Source: Streptococcus suis YS56 (GTDB lineage Bacteria; Bacillota; Bacilli; Lactobacillales; Streptococcaceae). From it: a stretch of 51,538 nt of DNA. A program made the position numbers and the translations under genes. Positions 26,461-34,575 of the stretch are shown here, in pieces. The stretch is from positions 1 through 51,538 of the forward strand of contig NZ_ALMY01000017.1 in NCBI RefSeq assembly GCF_000440115.1, in the 5' to 3' direction. Under the pieces are notes generated by a model. It saw only the letters and a program-made list of their open reading frames with translations, was not told the DNA's origin and did not search any database. Every line of letters begins with the position of its first letter. Position 1 is the first letter of the stretch.

Positions 26461-26492
26461 AAAGCCAAGTCATTTTTCGACTTGGCTTATTT
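26461..26492. terminator. Shared bidirectional terminator
   Basis: AAGCCAAGTC (26462-26471) and GACTTGGCTT (26479-26488) form a perfect ten-pair stem with T-runs on both sides. It ends the acidic cargo gene (plus) and overlaps the stop codon of the converging XRE gene (minus). Confidence 0.88.
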
Positions 26493-26822
26493 TTCAACTT
26501 CTTCTATTAAATTTATCATAAGTTTTAAGAGTCGCTCTTGTTTATCTTTAGGGAGCTCAGCAAGCAGGGACAGTAATTGATTGGTCAGAGGGTTGTTTTC
26601 TTTTAGCGAGATATCAAAAAATGTTTCTACATCTGTATCAAGAGCAGACATGATTTTTTCAAGTGTTTGGATTTTTATGTTTGGTTCTAAGTTTTCGAGT
26701 TTATAGGCGTATTTTAAAGGGAGGTCGGCATACTCCTCTAGTTGTTGCTGGGTCATGTTTTTTTGGATTCTGAGAATACGAATCCGTTTACCGATATATG
26801 CCCTTAAATTTGTTGTTTTCAT
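26487..26822 (-). CDS. XRE-family regulator of the element
   Basis: 111 residues. The N-terminal helix-turn-helix (about 8-62, RIRILRIQKNMTQQQLEEYADLPLKYAYKLEN) is Cro/C1-type; the C-terminus is a short helical tail (LAELPKDKQERLLKLMINLIEE). AGAGGT precedes the ATG. It is divergent from the surface-protein gene, with a 13-base direct repeat in the shared 145-base gap. It therefore most likely controls its own promoter and that gene, and possibly the transfer module. Confidence 0.82.
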   Translation of the reverse strand: MKTTNLRAYIGKRIRILRIQKNMTQQQLEEYADLPLKYAYKLENLEPNIKIQTLEKIMSALDTDVETFFDISLKENNPLTNQLLSLLAELPKDKQERLLKLMINLIEEVEK

Positions 26823-26857
26823 GTTGATACCTCTTTTAGAACCTATACTACTGTATT

Positions 26858-26952
26858 TAATATCTTTAAAGAACTACTCCAAAAGCGAATATTTTTGTAA
26901 AATAGCTTTTAAATGCTATAAAACATGGTATAATATCTTTAAAAAGCTATTT
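26858..26952. promoter_or_regulatory. Surface-protein promoter and putative XRE operators
   Basis: TAATATCTTTAAA occurs at 26858-26870 and again at 26931-26943; the second copy overlaps the plus-strand -10 TATAAT (26929-26934). An inverted repeat AATAGCTTTT.../...AAAAGCTATT (26901-26910, 26943-26952) embraces the same promoter, and ATAGC/GCTAT flank TTTTAAAT at 26902-26919. No good -35 is visible, which is consistent with a regulated promoter. Confidence 0.55.
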
Positions 26953-26967
26953 AGGAGTTTATATATT

Positions 26968-29856
26968 ATGCTTAAATCTAACATTCATGGTCACGGAACC
27001 ATTAAGAAATTGCGTACTGGTGCGGTTGTATCTGTATTGACTACTTCAATGCTAGTAGGCGGGGTAGTGAGTGCTGAGGAGGTTGTTACTGGTACTGATT
27101 CTACTTCGGTTGAGGTGATTGCTGAGTCTGGTGCAAGTGAAGGAGTTGTTGAAACTAAGGTAACTGATGCTCAGGTGTCTGAAGCCAAGGCTGAAGCAGA
27201 CCAAGCTAACCAAGCGGTTACAGAGCAAGAAGTAGTTGTAGGTGGTTTAGAAGAAACTATTGCTACGGGTGATTCTACGGTTTCTGATTTGAATACTCAA
27301 ATTGTAGAAGCTAATAAGGTCACACCAGAGGTAGTAGCAGATGCTAAAACTGATGCCGATGCCAAGTCTGAAGCGTTGGCTACAGCTAATGAAACTGTAG
27401 AGACTGCTAAAAATTCTGCAAATGCAACAGCAGAGGCGGTAACTATTCAAGAGGGTGTCGTATCTGATGCTGATGCTAATGCTCAAAAAACTGCAAGTGC
27501 GGTTGCCGATGCCGAGAAGAAAGTAGCAGACCTTTCAGGTACTACAGATACAACTCAACTTCAGAAAGATGTAGATACTCTTACTGAAGCTGTTACTAAA
27601 GACACTACTGACTTAGCAGAAGCTAAACAGGCTCTTGAGTCTGCACAGTTGGCTGAAACCAACAAGGCACAAGCTATCGCAACACAAGAAGGGGTAGTAG
27701 CGTCTAAGGAAGCTGATGTTGACTCAACTGCAAGTGCTTTGGCAAATGCAACTAAAGCTAAATCAGACGCTGATAAAGAAGTATCTACTACTAAATCAGC
27801 TCTTGATACTGCTAAGGAGGGTACTACTGTAACTGAAACTGTTCAGGTTGGTACTGAGACTAAGACTACTGGCGGTACGTCTACATTAAATACTGGTGTT
27901 GCTCAATCAGGTCGCTTCTCGGGTGTAAATGGTGTTGTAACCAACTCAGATTATCTGAAGGCTATTCAAAACTATGCTAATGGTACAGGAACAATTGCCG
28001 ATATTGAGTCTGCTCTAGCTAAAGGAATTTCTTATCAGAGCGGAGGCTCTACTGTTTCTGTTAAAGTGAACGTTCGTGACTTGCTGGCATCACCAACTGT
28101 TGCCGAGTTCCAATCTTGGACTGAGAACCTTCGTTACTCTTTCTCAGATACAGATAACTCTACTCTTGTAAAGGTTCATGACCTTACAGAAGAGCAACGC
28201 ACAGACTTAAGCCTTTTCTATGCCTCATTGGTTAATGAATTACGTTCTAAACTAGGTACTCCTTTGTTGGATGTAACTAAGTCTAGTGTATCAGTAGCAA
28301 ACAATACTACAGATACCTTATTTAATGGTATGTTTGCTAATTATCAAGGTATGACTCATGACCAGCTTGTTTCTAGCGGTTTCTTTACAAAAGCTACTGG
28401 AACAATTAATGATGTTACAGTTATTGCTAAAAATATTGCAAATAACGAAAACACTACAATCATTAACAATATTGCAAATATCGCTCAATTTGATGATAGA
28501 GATGCGACTGTTTCTACAATGGCAGAGTTGAAGTCTATGGTAGTGGCAGCGGTAGGTCATCAGTTGTATCGTCCTCTTTACAATATTGTAAATGGTGTTG
28601 GAAACAACTCTGATTTTTCTACAGCCCTTAAGGTGTTGGGTCTTGTAGAAGGACCAAGCTCCGTAGGGGTATCCTTAGATGTATTGTCGTTCAAGGACGG
28701 TCATGGGGAACGTGTACCTAAGGTTGTTGTTACATTTAGCGATACTGTAGGTACCCCAATTGTTAATAAGTATTCAACAGTAACAGGTGGTACTACAACA
28801 ACTACCCCTATTTACGAAACAGTAACTAAAACAGTAGTAGACGAATCAGCAGTCGCAGCAGCTCAATCAGCTTATGATACTGCTTTGGCTAATGCCCAAA
28901 CAGCAAATGTAGCTTACCAAAATGCAAATACTGCATATGTTAATGCACAACAAGCCCTTGCAGATGCTCAAAAACAACTTTCTGACTTGAAGTCGGGTAC
29001 AGTAGATATTCCTGCTCTTGAGCAAGCAGTAAAAGATGCTGAAACTCAACTTGAAAAAGACCAAGCATCCTTGCAGTCTGCTAAGGAAACTCTTGCCGTA
29101 GCTAAGGCTAGTGCTATCGATAAGGCTAACGCCCTTTCTAAAGCTAAGGCTGAACTGGTAGAGGCTCGCTCAGCAGATGAAAAAGCCCAAGGGGTACTTG
29201 CACAAGAAAAAGAAACTCTGGAAGTACTTAAGAAGGCTGACCAGGTTGCACAACTTGCCCTTACGGATGCTATTGCTAAACAAAGCACAGCTAAATCTGA
29301 CTCTGAAAAAGCTACTGCTAAGTACAATGAACTTGCTAAAGCTTTGGTTGACAAGGGTGCAGTTCTTACGGTCTTGAATGCTAAGCTTACTGAAGCTAAT
29401 CAAGCCCTTGCAGTTGCTCGTGCAGAGTATGAGACTGCTAAGGAGTTACTTGCAACCCTTAAAGCTAATGCAACTGAGAAAACTGCTCGCTACGAGGAGT
29501 TGGCTAACCTGAAGGCGGAACAAGACCGTGCTGAGGCTGAGGCTAAACGCTTGGCTGACTTGAAGACTAAGGCTGAAGCTATCAACAATGCAGGTGGTAT
29601 TGCGACTCCAGTACTAGATGCCAATGGGGTAGTTATTGACTACGTTGATGGGAAGAAAGCAACATCTGTAGTGCAAACTAAAATTGGAAAACAAGCTGGT
29701 ATAACGCAGGTTGGTGACAAAATTACTTATTCACGTGTTGAACGTGCTAAGACCTTGCCAAACACAGGGGAGCAAACAAGTTTGTTGGCACTCGCAGGTG
29801 TGTCAGTATTATCTAGCCTTGGTCTTGCAAGTGTAAGAAGACGCAAACAAGGATAG
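26968..29856 (+). CDS. LPXTG surface protein, SEC10/PgrA surface-exclusion-like
   Basis: 962 residues from ATG 26968 (AGGAG upstream; a frame extending back to 26755 runs into the regulator). Signal peptide 1-36 (HGHGTIKKLRTG...VVSA), Ala-, Thr- and Lys-rich coiled coil (about 40-270), a globular middle domain (about 290-590) and a second long coiled coil (about 610-880). The C-terminus has the sorting signal LPNTG at 930-934, a hydrophobic stretch and an RRRKQG tail. Sortase would fix it to peptidoglycan. Coiled-coil plus central domain plus LPXTG fits SEC10/PgrA proteins, which reduce entry of like elements; adhesion is an alternative. Confidence 0.82.
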   Translation: MLKSNIHGHGTIKKLRTGAVVSVLTTSMLVGGVVSAEEVVTGTDSTSVEVIAESGASEGVVETKVTDAQVSEAKAEADQANQAVTEQEVVVGGLEETIATGDSTVSDLNTQIVEANKVTPEVVADAKTDADAKSEALATANETVETAKNSANATAEAVTIQEGVVSDADANAQKTASAVADAEKKVADLSGTTDTTQLQKDVDTLTEAVTKDTTDLAEAKQALESAQLAETNKAQAIATQEGVVASKEADVDSTASALANATKAKSDADKEVSTTKSALDTAKEGTTVTETVQVGTETKTTGGTSTLNTGVAQSGRFSGVNGVVTNSDYLKAIQNYANGTGTIADIESALAKGISYQSGGSTVSVKVNVRDLLASPTVAEFQSWTENLRYSFSDTDNSTLVKVHDLTEEQRTDLSLFYASLVNELRSKLGTPLLDVTKSSVSVANNTTDTLFNGMFANYQGMTHDQLVSSGFFTKATGTINDVTVIAKNIANNENTTIINNIANIAQFDDRDATVSTMAELKSMVVAAVGHQLYRPLYNIVNGVGNNSDFSTALKVLGLVEGPSSVGVSLDVLSFKDGHGERVPKVVVTFSDTVGTPIVNKYSTVTGGTTTTTPIYETVTKTVVDESAVAAAQSAYDTALANAQTANVAYQNANTAYVNAQQALADAQKQLSDLKSGTVDIPALEQAVKDAETQLEKDQASLQSAKETLAVAKASAIDKANALSKAKAELVEARSADEKAQGVLAQEKETLEVLKKADQVAQLALTDAIAKQSTAKSDSEKATAKYNELAKALVDKGAVLTVLNAKLTEANQALAVARAEYETAKELLATLKANATEKTARYEELANLKAEQDRAEAEAKRLADLKTKAEAINNAGGIATPVLDANGVVIDYVDGKKATSVVQTKIGKQAGITQVGDKITYSRVERAKTLPNTGEQTSLLALAGVSVLSSLGLASVRRRKQG

Positions 29857-29868
29857 TTAGCGAATATG

Positions 29869-29903
29869 AAAAAATCTTCTTACTTATTGTAGGAAGATTT
29901 TTT
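29869..29903 (+). terminator. Surface-protein gene terminator
   Basis: AAAAAATCTTC...TAC and GTA...GAAGATTTTTT form a stem of about 12 pairs with a five-base loop and a T-run. It lies 13 bases after the stop codon. Confidence 0.82.
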
Positions 29904-29997
29904 GGATTCCAAAAAATTTCGGAAAGACTGCGCTATTCCAACAATTTTTAGGAATGTTAATAGATTTTGAAAATTTTTAGTCACTCCGAAACGCTTC

Positions 29998-30016
29998 TTT
30001 GTCAAAACTTGGTCAG
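29998..30016. repeat. Integrase arm-type site pair, right inner
   Basis: TTTGTCAA at 29998-30005 and TTGGTCAG at 30009-30016, start-to-start distance 11; each has one mismatch from TTGGTCAA. Confidence 0.55.
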
Positions 30017-30080
30017 AGTGTATTTTTATAAAAATTCTGTATAATTCAGAAAAAAACTTAAATATTTTGGAAAAAATCAT

Positions 30081-30099
30081 TTGGTCAAAATTTGGTCAA
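30081..30099. repeat. Integrase arm-type site pair, right outer
   Basis: TTGGTCAA at 30081-30088 and 30092-30099, start-to-start distance 11, both exact. Same orientation on the plus strand as the pairs near attL. The rest of 29904-30192 is AT-rich with no credible gene. Confidence 0.72.
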
Positions 30100-30192
30100 A
30101 TTCCCGCTTTTTATTACTCCCTAGATAAGTAACAAACCCTTGATTATCGCTATTTTTGTTATATATTTTAACTTATTTTAACGTATAATTAT

Positions 30193-30244
30193 CTGTTGGC
30201 GGAGTAGATAAAGCATAGGAAACCTTGAGAAATCAAGGTTTTTT
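30193..30244 (+). repeat. attR: right 52-bp attachment repeat
   Basis: The second copy of the attachment repeat, beginning CTGTTGGCGGAGTA (tRNA-Asn 3' remnant) and ending with the same AACCTTGA/TCAAGGTT hairpin and T-run. It marks the right border; the chromosome resumes with the terminator of the convergent YfhO gene. Confidence 0.88.
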
Positions 30245-30252
30245 GTTTTTTA

Positions 30253-30286
30253 CAAGAAAAAACCGAGAAAGTTTAGGATTCTCGGT
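30253..30286 (-). terminator. YfhO-gene terminator overlapping its coding end
   Basis: ACCGAGAA (30262-30269) and TTCTCGGT (30279-30286) pair perfectly; the minus strand then reads TTTTTTCTTG. The stop codon lies in the loop, so the left stem is encoded by the last codons. Confidence 0.82.
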
Positions 30287-32852
30287 TCTTAGAATAATAG
30301 TATCTAATGAATTGATAGGAGAAAAATACAAAAACTGCACCCAAAGAAATCAGTAAACCTAGATAGAAACCATTTGGTACAAAGGTTAAAACTAGTTTAG
30401 TTTGACCTGGACTTACATCCACTTTCATAAAACCCTCTTGTGCTTTTTGGATTTTGATAGGTTTACCATCAATGGTTGCATTCCATCCTTTATCATAGGG
30501 TAAAGTAAGGAGGAGCGAGGCTTCTTTATCGGTTACAAAATCAACGGTTACTTTATTACCATCAGTTTTTGTTACTACTTGTTTTTCTTGGAGAATGGAA
30601 ATAGCCTGTTGGAAAGCTAATAAGTCCAATCGATAAAATTGTGGTTTATCAAAAGAAACTTGATTATTTTCAGGAAAATATACATCGACTTGAACTTGTA
30701 CATCTGTAGTAAAGCTCCCCACATTGAAGAAAGAGAAAGCATTATCTAGTGTAAACTCACTTGACTGATTATTGACAGTAATGACAACCTTTTTTTGATT
30801 CTCATTTGAGAATGTTAAATTTGGCAAATTTAAGTATACTTGGCTATTTGCAGGTATATTTACTAAGAAAGTTGCCTTTGTAGCATTCTCATTGTCAACT
30901 TTGTTGACAGTCATTCGATTGTTCAGTTCAACTGTATTTTGTGAAACAACATCTGATAAAGTGTGGTAGTATTTTTGAGATAGCCCTGTTAGTTGATTAA
31001 GAAAATTTGTTTGATTATCGAGAGTCAGATTTGTAAAATCGACATCTCTGTAAATCCCTTCAGTCAATAGTGCTAACCCTAGATTAAAACTATTTTCGTA
31101 AAGATTAATAGTAGACTGACTCTGATTCAGTGTGAAACCAAACTTATTTGGGTCCGTAGTAGCTAAATTATATTTGATTCCGAATAGGCTATCAGCAATA
31201 ATTGTATTATTCTGATAACGAAGATTCAAATTGGTACCGTCTGAACGGAAACCAAGCTTATCTAGTACTGAGCTGGAAGCACGATTTCGAATGGAGGAGA
31301 ATTGAGAAATACCGTTGTAATTGAATTTCATACTATCATTGCCAGTTTGTGGTAATAGACGTTCTATACGATAAAATGAATCAGTTGCAGTCTTTGTAGA
31401 CTTTACAATACTGTCAATATCTGTCAATTTTTCTTCATAGTTTGATCGGCTAGGAAAATGCCATTCATCAGAAATCCCCTGAACCTGATAATGACTATGT
31501 AATCCAAGTTCTAAGAAAGTGAAGAACAATAAAACAATATTAGTCCATTTTAAGGATGATTTATAGCGAATCATTGCTACAAAAAGAATGAAGTAGGCTA
31601 TTAGAAATTCTAGTGTGAGTAGGAAATTTACATCCATTAGAAACTCATAATGATCTCTAAAAATAAAGGTAGAAGCAAAGCAAATGAGTAAAAATGAAAC
31701 AATCAGAGTAAAATTTTTAATACTTACTTGACGTAGTCGTACCAGTGTCTCTGCTGCTAAATAGATAACGGTTATTGATAGAGCCCATGCATAACGATAG
31801 AGGAACATGTTTGGCGCATGCATACCTTGCCAAAAAAGATTGAGTGGTTGTAGGTAGAAACTTGAAATAATGAATGTAAAGAATAGAGCATAGGAGAGTT
31901 TGACAGTTGGTTTTATTTCTTTTAATGTAAAGAATAATAAAGCGAGTATTAGTGGAACGAGACCAACAGAGATCATGGGAATAGAACCGAATTTTGTTGT
32001 ATCAAAGCTACCAACTAAGTTTTTCGCAAAGAAGTCCAGATACCAAGAGTCTTCGGTTTTTAGGTTGACAATTTTTGTAAATGTCTCACCATGAGTTTTT
32101 AAATCCAAGTAGGTTGGTAACAACATGAACATGCTGCTTAGAGCAGATAAAATTGACACTATTGTAAAGTTGATAAATCTTTTGATTCTCTGACTATCTA
32201 TCCATGATAATTGAACCAATGTCCATAATGTTAGAAAAATAGCCACCATATACCCGAAGTAATAGTTTTGGATAAACAAGCATGTTAATGTTATGTAGTA
32301 GAGAATCGGACCCTGTTTTTTTAATAATCGATGCAATCCAAGAAGAATTAGTGGGAGGAGTATAAAAACGTCTAGCCAGTTGTTTATTTCTAATTGACTT
32401 GTACTAAAACTCATCAGAGAAAAACTAGTAGCGAGTAATAGTGCCCATTCTTCTTTCAAATTTTTATGGATACCCTTTAGGCTGACATAAGTTGACAACC
32501 CAGTCAATCCAAATTTGACAATAGTGACAAGATAGATAGCGTCAGGCATGGATTGTAAATCAAAGAAAAAGACAATTGGAGATAGGAATGAACCTAGGTA
32601 ATAGGAGGATAGAGCATAAAAATTGAGTCCTAAACCACTTGAAAATGTGTAAAAGAGAGAGCCGTCTCCGTGTAAAGTATTTCGTAATGTTTGATTAAAA
32701 ATAACATACTGGTGGAAGCCATCACTGGCCAATATTGTTGTATCACTTCCCCACCAGATTCCTTGAAATGCTAAGACGATAGAAATAATAGTCAGCGGAA
32801 TAAGGAAAGATAAGAGATAATAAATGGATGTTTTTGTAAATATTTTTTTCAT
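30273..32852 (-). CDS. YfhO family multi-pass membrane protein
   Basis: 859 residues. The N-terminal two-thirds contain about a dozen hydrophobic segments beginning with YYLLSFLIPLTIISIVLAF, with GSDTTILASDGFHQYV in the first extracellular loop. A large extracytoplasmic domain (about 480-830) and a final membrane helix follow. This is the GT-C-like YfhO family, known to act in glycosylation of lipoteichoic or wall teichoic acids from undecaprenyl-linked sugars; substrate here unknown. Single-gene unit; its 3' end lies beside attR. Confidence 0.85.
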   Translation of the reverse strand: MKKIFTKTSIYYLLSFLIPLTIISIVLAFQGIWWGSDTTILASDGFHQYVIFNQTLRNTLHGDGSLFYTFSSGLGLNFYALSSYYLGSFLSPIVFFFDLQSMPDAIYLVTIVKFGLTGLSTYVSLKGIHKNLKEEWALLLATSFSLMSFSTSQLEINNWLDVFILLPLILLGLHRLLKKQGPILYYITLTCLFIQNYYFGYMVAIFLTLWTLVQLSWIDSQRIKRFINFTIVSILSALSSMFMLLPTYLDLKTHGETFTKIVNLKTEDSWYLDFFAKNLVGSFDTTKFGSIPMISVGLVPLILALLFFTLKEIKPTVKLSYALFFTFIISSFYLQPLNLFWQGMHAPNMFLYRYAWALSITVIYLAAETLVRLRQVSIKNFTLIVSFLLICFASTFIFRDHYEFLMDVNFLLTLEFLIAYFILFVAMIRYKSSLKWTNIVLLFFTFLELGLHSHYQVQGISDEWHFPSRSNYEEKLTDIDSIVKSTKTATDSFYRIERLLPQTGNDSMKFNYNGISQFSSIRNRASSSVLDKLGFRSDGTNLNLRYQNNTIIADSLFGIKYNLATTDPNKFGFTLNQSQSTINLYENSFNLGLALLTEGIYRDVDFTNLTLDNQTNFLNQLTGLSQKYYHTLSDVVSQNTVELNNRMTVNKVDNENATKATFLVNIPANSQVYLNLPNLTFSNENQKKVVITVNNQSSEFTLDNAFSFFNVGSFTTDVQVQVDVYFPENNQVSFDKPQFYRLDLLAFQQAISILQEKQVVTKTDGNKVTVDFVTDKEASLLLTLPYDKGWNATIDGKPIKIQKAQEGFMKVDVSPGQTKLVLTFVPNGFYLGLLISLGAVFVFFSYQFIRYYYSKNRES

Positions 32853-32888
32853 AGATTTAAAAGAAAAGGCGAATAAATCGCCTTTTTA

Positions 32889-34511
32889 TTATGCTTTCCA
32901 AAGTTCTTGTACTTTAGCCTGTACTTCAGCATTTTCCAAGAATTCATCATAAGTTTCGTCGATTCGATCGATAACACCGTTTTTAGAAATGACGATGATA
33001 TGGTTTGCTAAAGTTTGAATAAATTCGTGGTCGTGGCTGGCAAAGATGATAGACTCTTTAAAAGCTTTCAAACCATCGTTTAGACTGGAAATTGATTCCA
33101 AGTCCAAGTGGTTGGTTGGATCGTCTAAGACCAAGACATTTGACTTGAGGAGCATGAGTTTTGACAACATCACGCGCACTTTTTCGCCCCCTGACAAGAC
33201 GTTTACAGGTTTGTTAACCTCATCACCCGAGAAGAGCATACGTCCCAAGAAACCGCGCAAGAAGGTATTGTCATCTTCTTCCTTGCTGGCAAATTGACGG
33301 AGCCAATCAAGGATAGATTCGTTTGTATCGAAGTCACGAGTATTGTCTTTTGGTAAGTAGGATTGACTAGTAGTGACACCCCACTTGACAGTACCTTCAT
33401 ATTCAATATCGCCCATAAGAGCACGAATGAGAGCAGTTGTTTGGATGTCGTTTTGACCAATAAGAGCAGTCTTGTCACCTGGACGCAGGATAAAGCTGAT
33501 ATTGTCAAGAATCGTTTCACCATCGATGACAACTTTTAAGTTTTCAACTGTTAGGAGGTCATTACCGATTTCACGTTCTGATTTGAAGTTGATAAATGGA
33601 TACTTACGGCTAGAAGGAATGATTTCTTCCAACTCGATTTTATCCAACATCTTCTTACGTGAAGTAGCTTGCTTAGACTTAGAGGCATTAGCAGAGAAAC
33701 GGGCAACGAATTCTTGTAGTTCCTTGATTTTTTCTTCTGCTTTGGCATTACGGTCAGCTTGTAGTTTAGCTGCTAATTCACTAGATTGTTTCCAGAAGTC
33801 GTAGTTACCAACGAAAATCTTGATTTTACCGAAGTCAAGGTCGGCCATATGGGTACATACTTTGTTTAAGAAGTGGCGGTCGTGGGACACTACGATAACC
33901 GTATTTTCAAAGTCAATCAAGAAATCTTCGAGCCAGTTGATGGATTGGATGTCCAGACCGTTGGTTGGCTCGTCCAAAAGAAGAACATCTGGTTTACCAA
34001 AAAGTGCCTTAGCCAAGAGAACCTTAACCTTCTCACCGTTGGTCAATTCGCTCATGTTTTGGTAGTGGAGGTCTTCTGAAATGTTGAGGTTTTGGAGCAA
34101 TTGAGAAGCTTCACTTTCAGCTTCCCAGCCACCAAGTTCAGCAAACTCACCTTCTAATTCAGCAGCACGAACACCATCTTCATCAGAAAAATCTTCCTTC
34201 ATGTAAATAGCATCTTTTTCTTTCATGATGCTGTAAAGTTGCTCGTTCCCCATGATAACGACGTCAATCACGCGCTCATCTTCATAGTCGAAATGGTTCT
34301 GACGTAGCACAGAAAGGCGTTCGTCTGGTCCAAGTGAAATATGACCTGTTGATGGCTCGATGTCACCAGCAAGAATTTTTAAAAATGTAGATTTACCAGC
34401 CCCGTTTGCACCAATCAAACCGTAGGTATTTCCTGCTGTAAATTTGATATTGACATCGTCAAATAATTTGCGGTCGCTAAAGCGAAGCGACACGTCTGAT
34501 ACTGTAAGCAT
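32889..34511 (-). CDS. ABC-F family ATPase (YbiT/YkpA-like)
   Basis: 540 residues from MLTVSDVSLRF, which follows GAGGAG; an upstream in-frame ATG at 34571 lacks a ribosome site. Two ABC domains in one chain: Walker A GANGAGKST at 34-42, signature LTNGEKVKVLLAKAL, and a second domain with GQNDIQTTAL in place of a classic Walker A and LSGGEKVRVMLSKLM. No membrane segments. ABC-F proteins act on the ribosomal E site during translation or antibiotic protection. It ends 36 bases before the YfhO gene. Confidence 0.9.
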   Translation of the reverse strand: MLTVSDVSLRFSDRKLFDDVNIKFTAGNTYGLIGANGAGKSTFLKILAGDIEPSTGHISLGPDERLSVLRQNHFDYEDERVIDVVIMGNEQLYSIMKEKDAIYMKEDFSDEDGVRAAELEGEFAELGGWEAESEASQLLQNLNISEDLHYQNMSELTNGEKVKVLLAKALFGKPDVLLLDEPTNGLDIQSINWLEDFLIDFENTVIVVSHDRHFLNKVCTHMADLDFGKIKIFVGNYDFWKQSSELAAKLQADRNAKAEEKIKELQEFVARFSANASKSKQATSRKKMLDKIELEEIIPSSRKYPFINFKSEREIGNDLLTVENLKVVIDGETILDNISFILRPGDKTALIGQNDIQTTALIRALMGDIEYEGTVKWGVTTSQSYLPKDNTRDFDTNESILDWLRQFASKEEDDNTFLRGFLGRMLFSGDEVNKPVNVLSGGEKVRVMLSKLMLLKSNVLVLDDPTNHLDLESISSLNDGLKAFKESIIFASHDHEFIQTLANHIIVISKNGVIDRIDETYDEFLENAEVQAKVQELWKA

Positions 34512-34575
34512 AGTTTCTCCTCTATTTCTGTCTATTAGTTTTATTGTACTAGAAAGAACTTGAATTTTCAATGAA

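Larger units (their letters stand above)
20792..30244. mobile_element. tRNA-Asn integrative mobilizable element (about 9.4 kb)
   Basis: Bounded by the 52-bp direct repeats, it contains, leftward: unknown genes, an FtsK/TcpA-like ATPase, a Rep_trans/MobT-type relaxase, a DUF771 excisionase-like protein and a tyrosine integrase next to attL. Rightward it carries an acidic unknown protein and a large LPXTG surface protein, with an XRE regulator between. No VirB4, VirB6 or other mating-channel genes are present, so it is mobilizable rather than self-conjugative. The integrase-at-tRNA-end arrangement and paired arm sites support an intact element. Confidence 0.88.

Noticed and set aside
26755..26967. 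71-residue N-terminal extension of the surface protein
   Set aside because: It runs antisense through the XRE gene start and the promoter; the signal peptide begins at 26968 after AGGAG.
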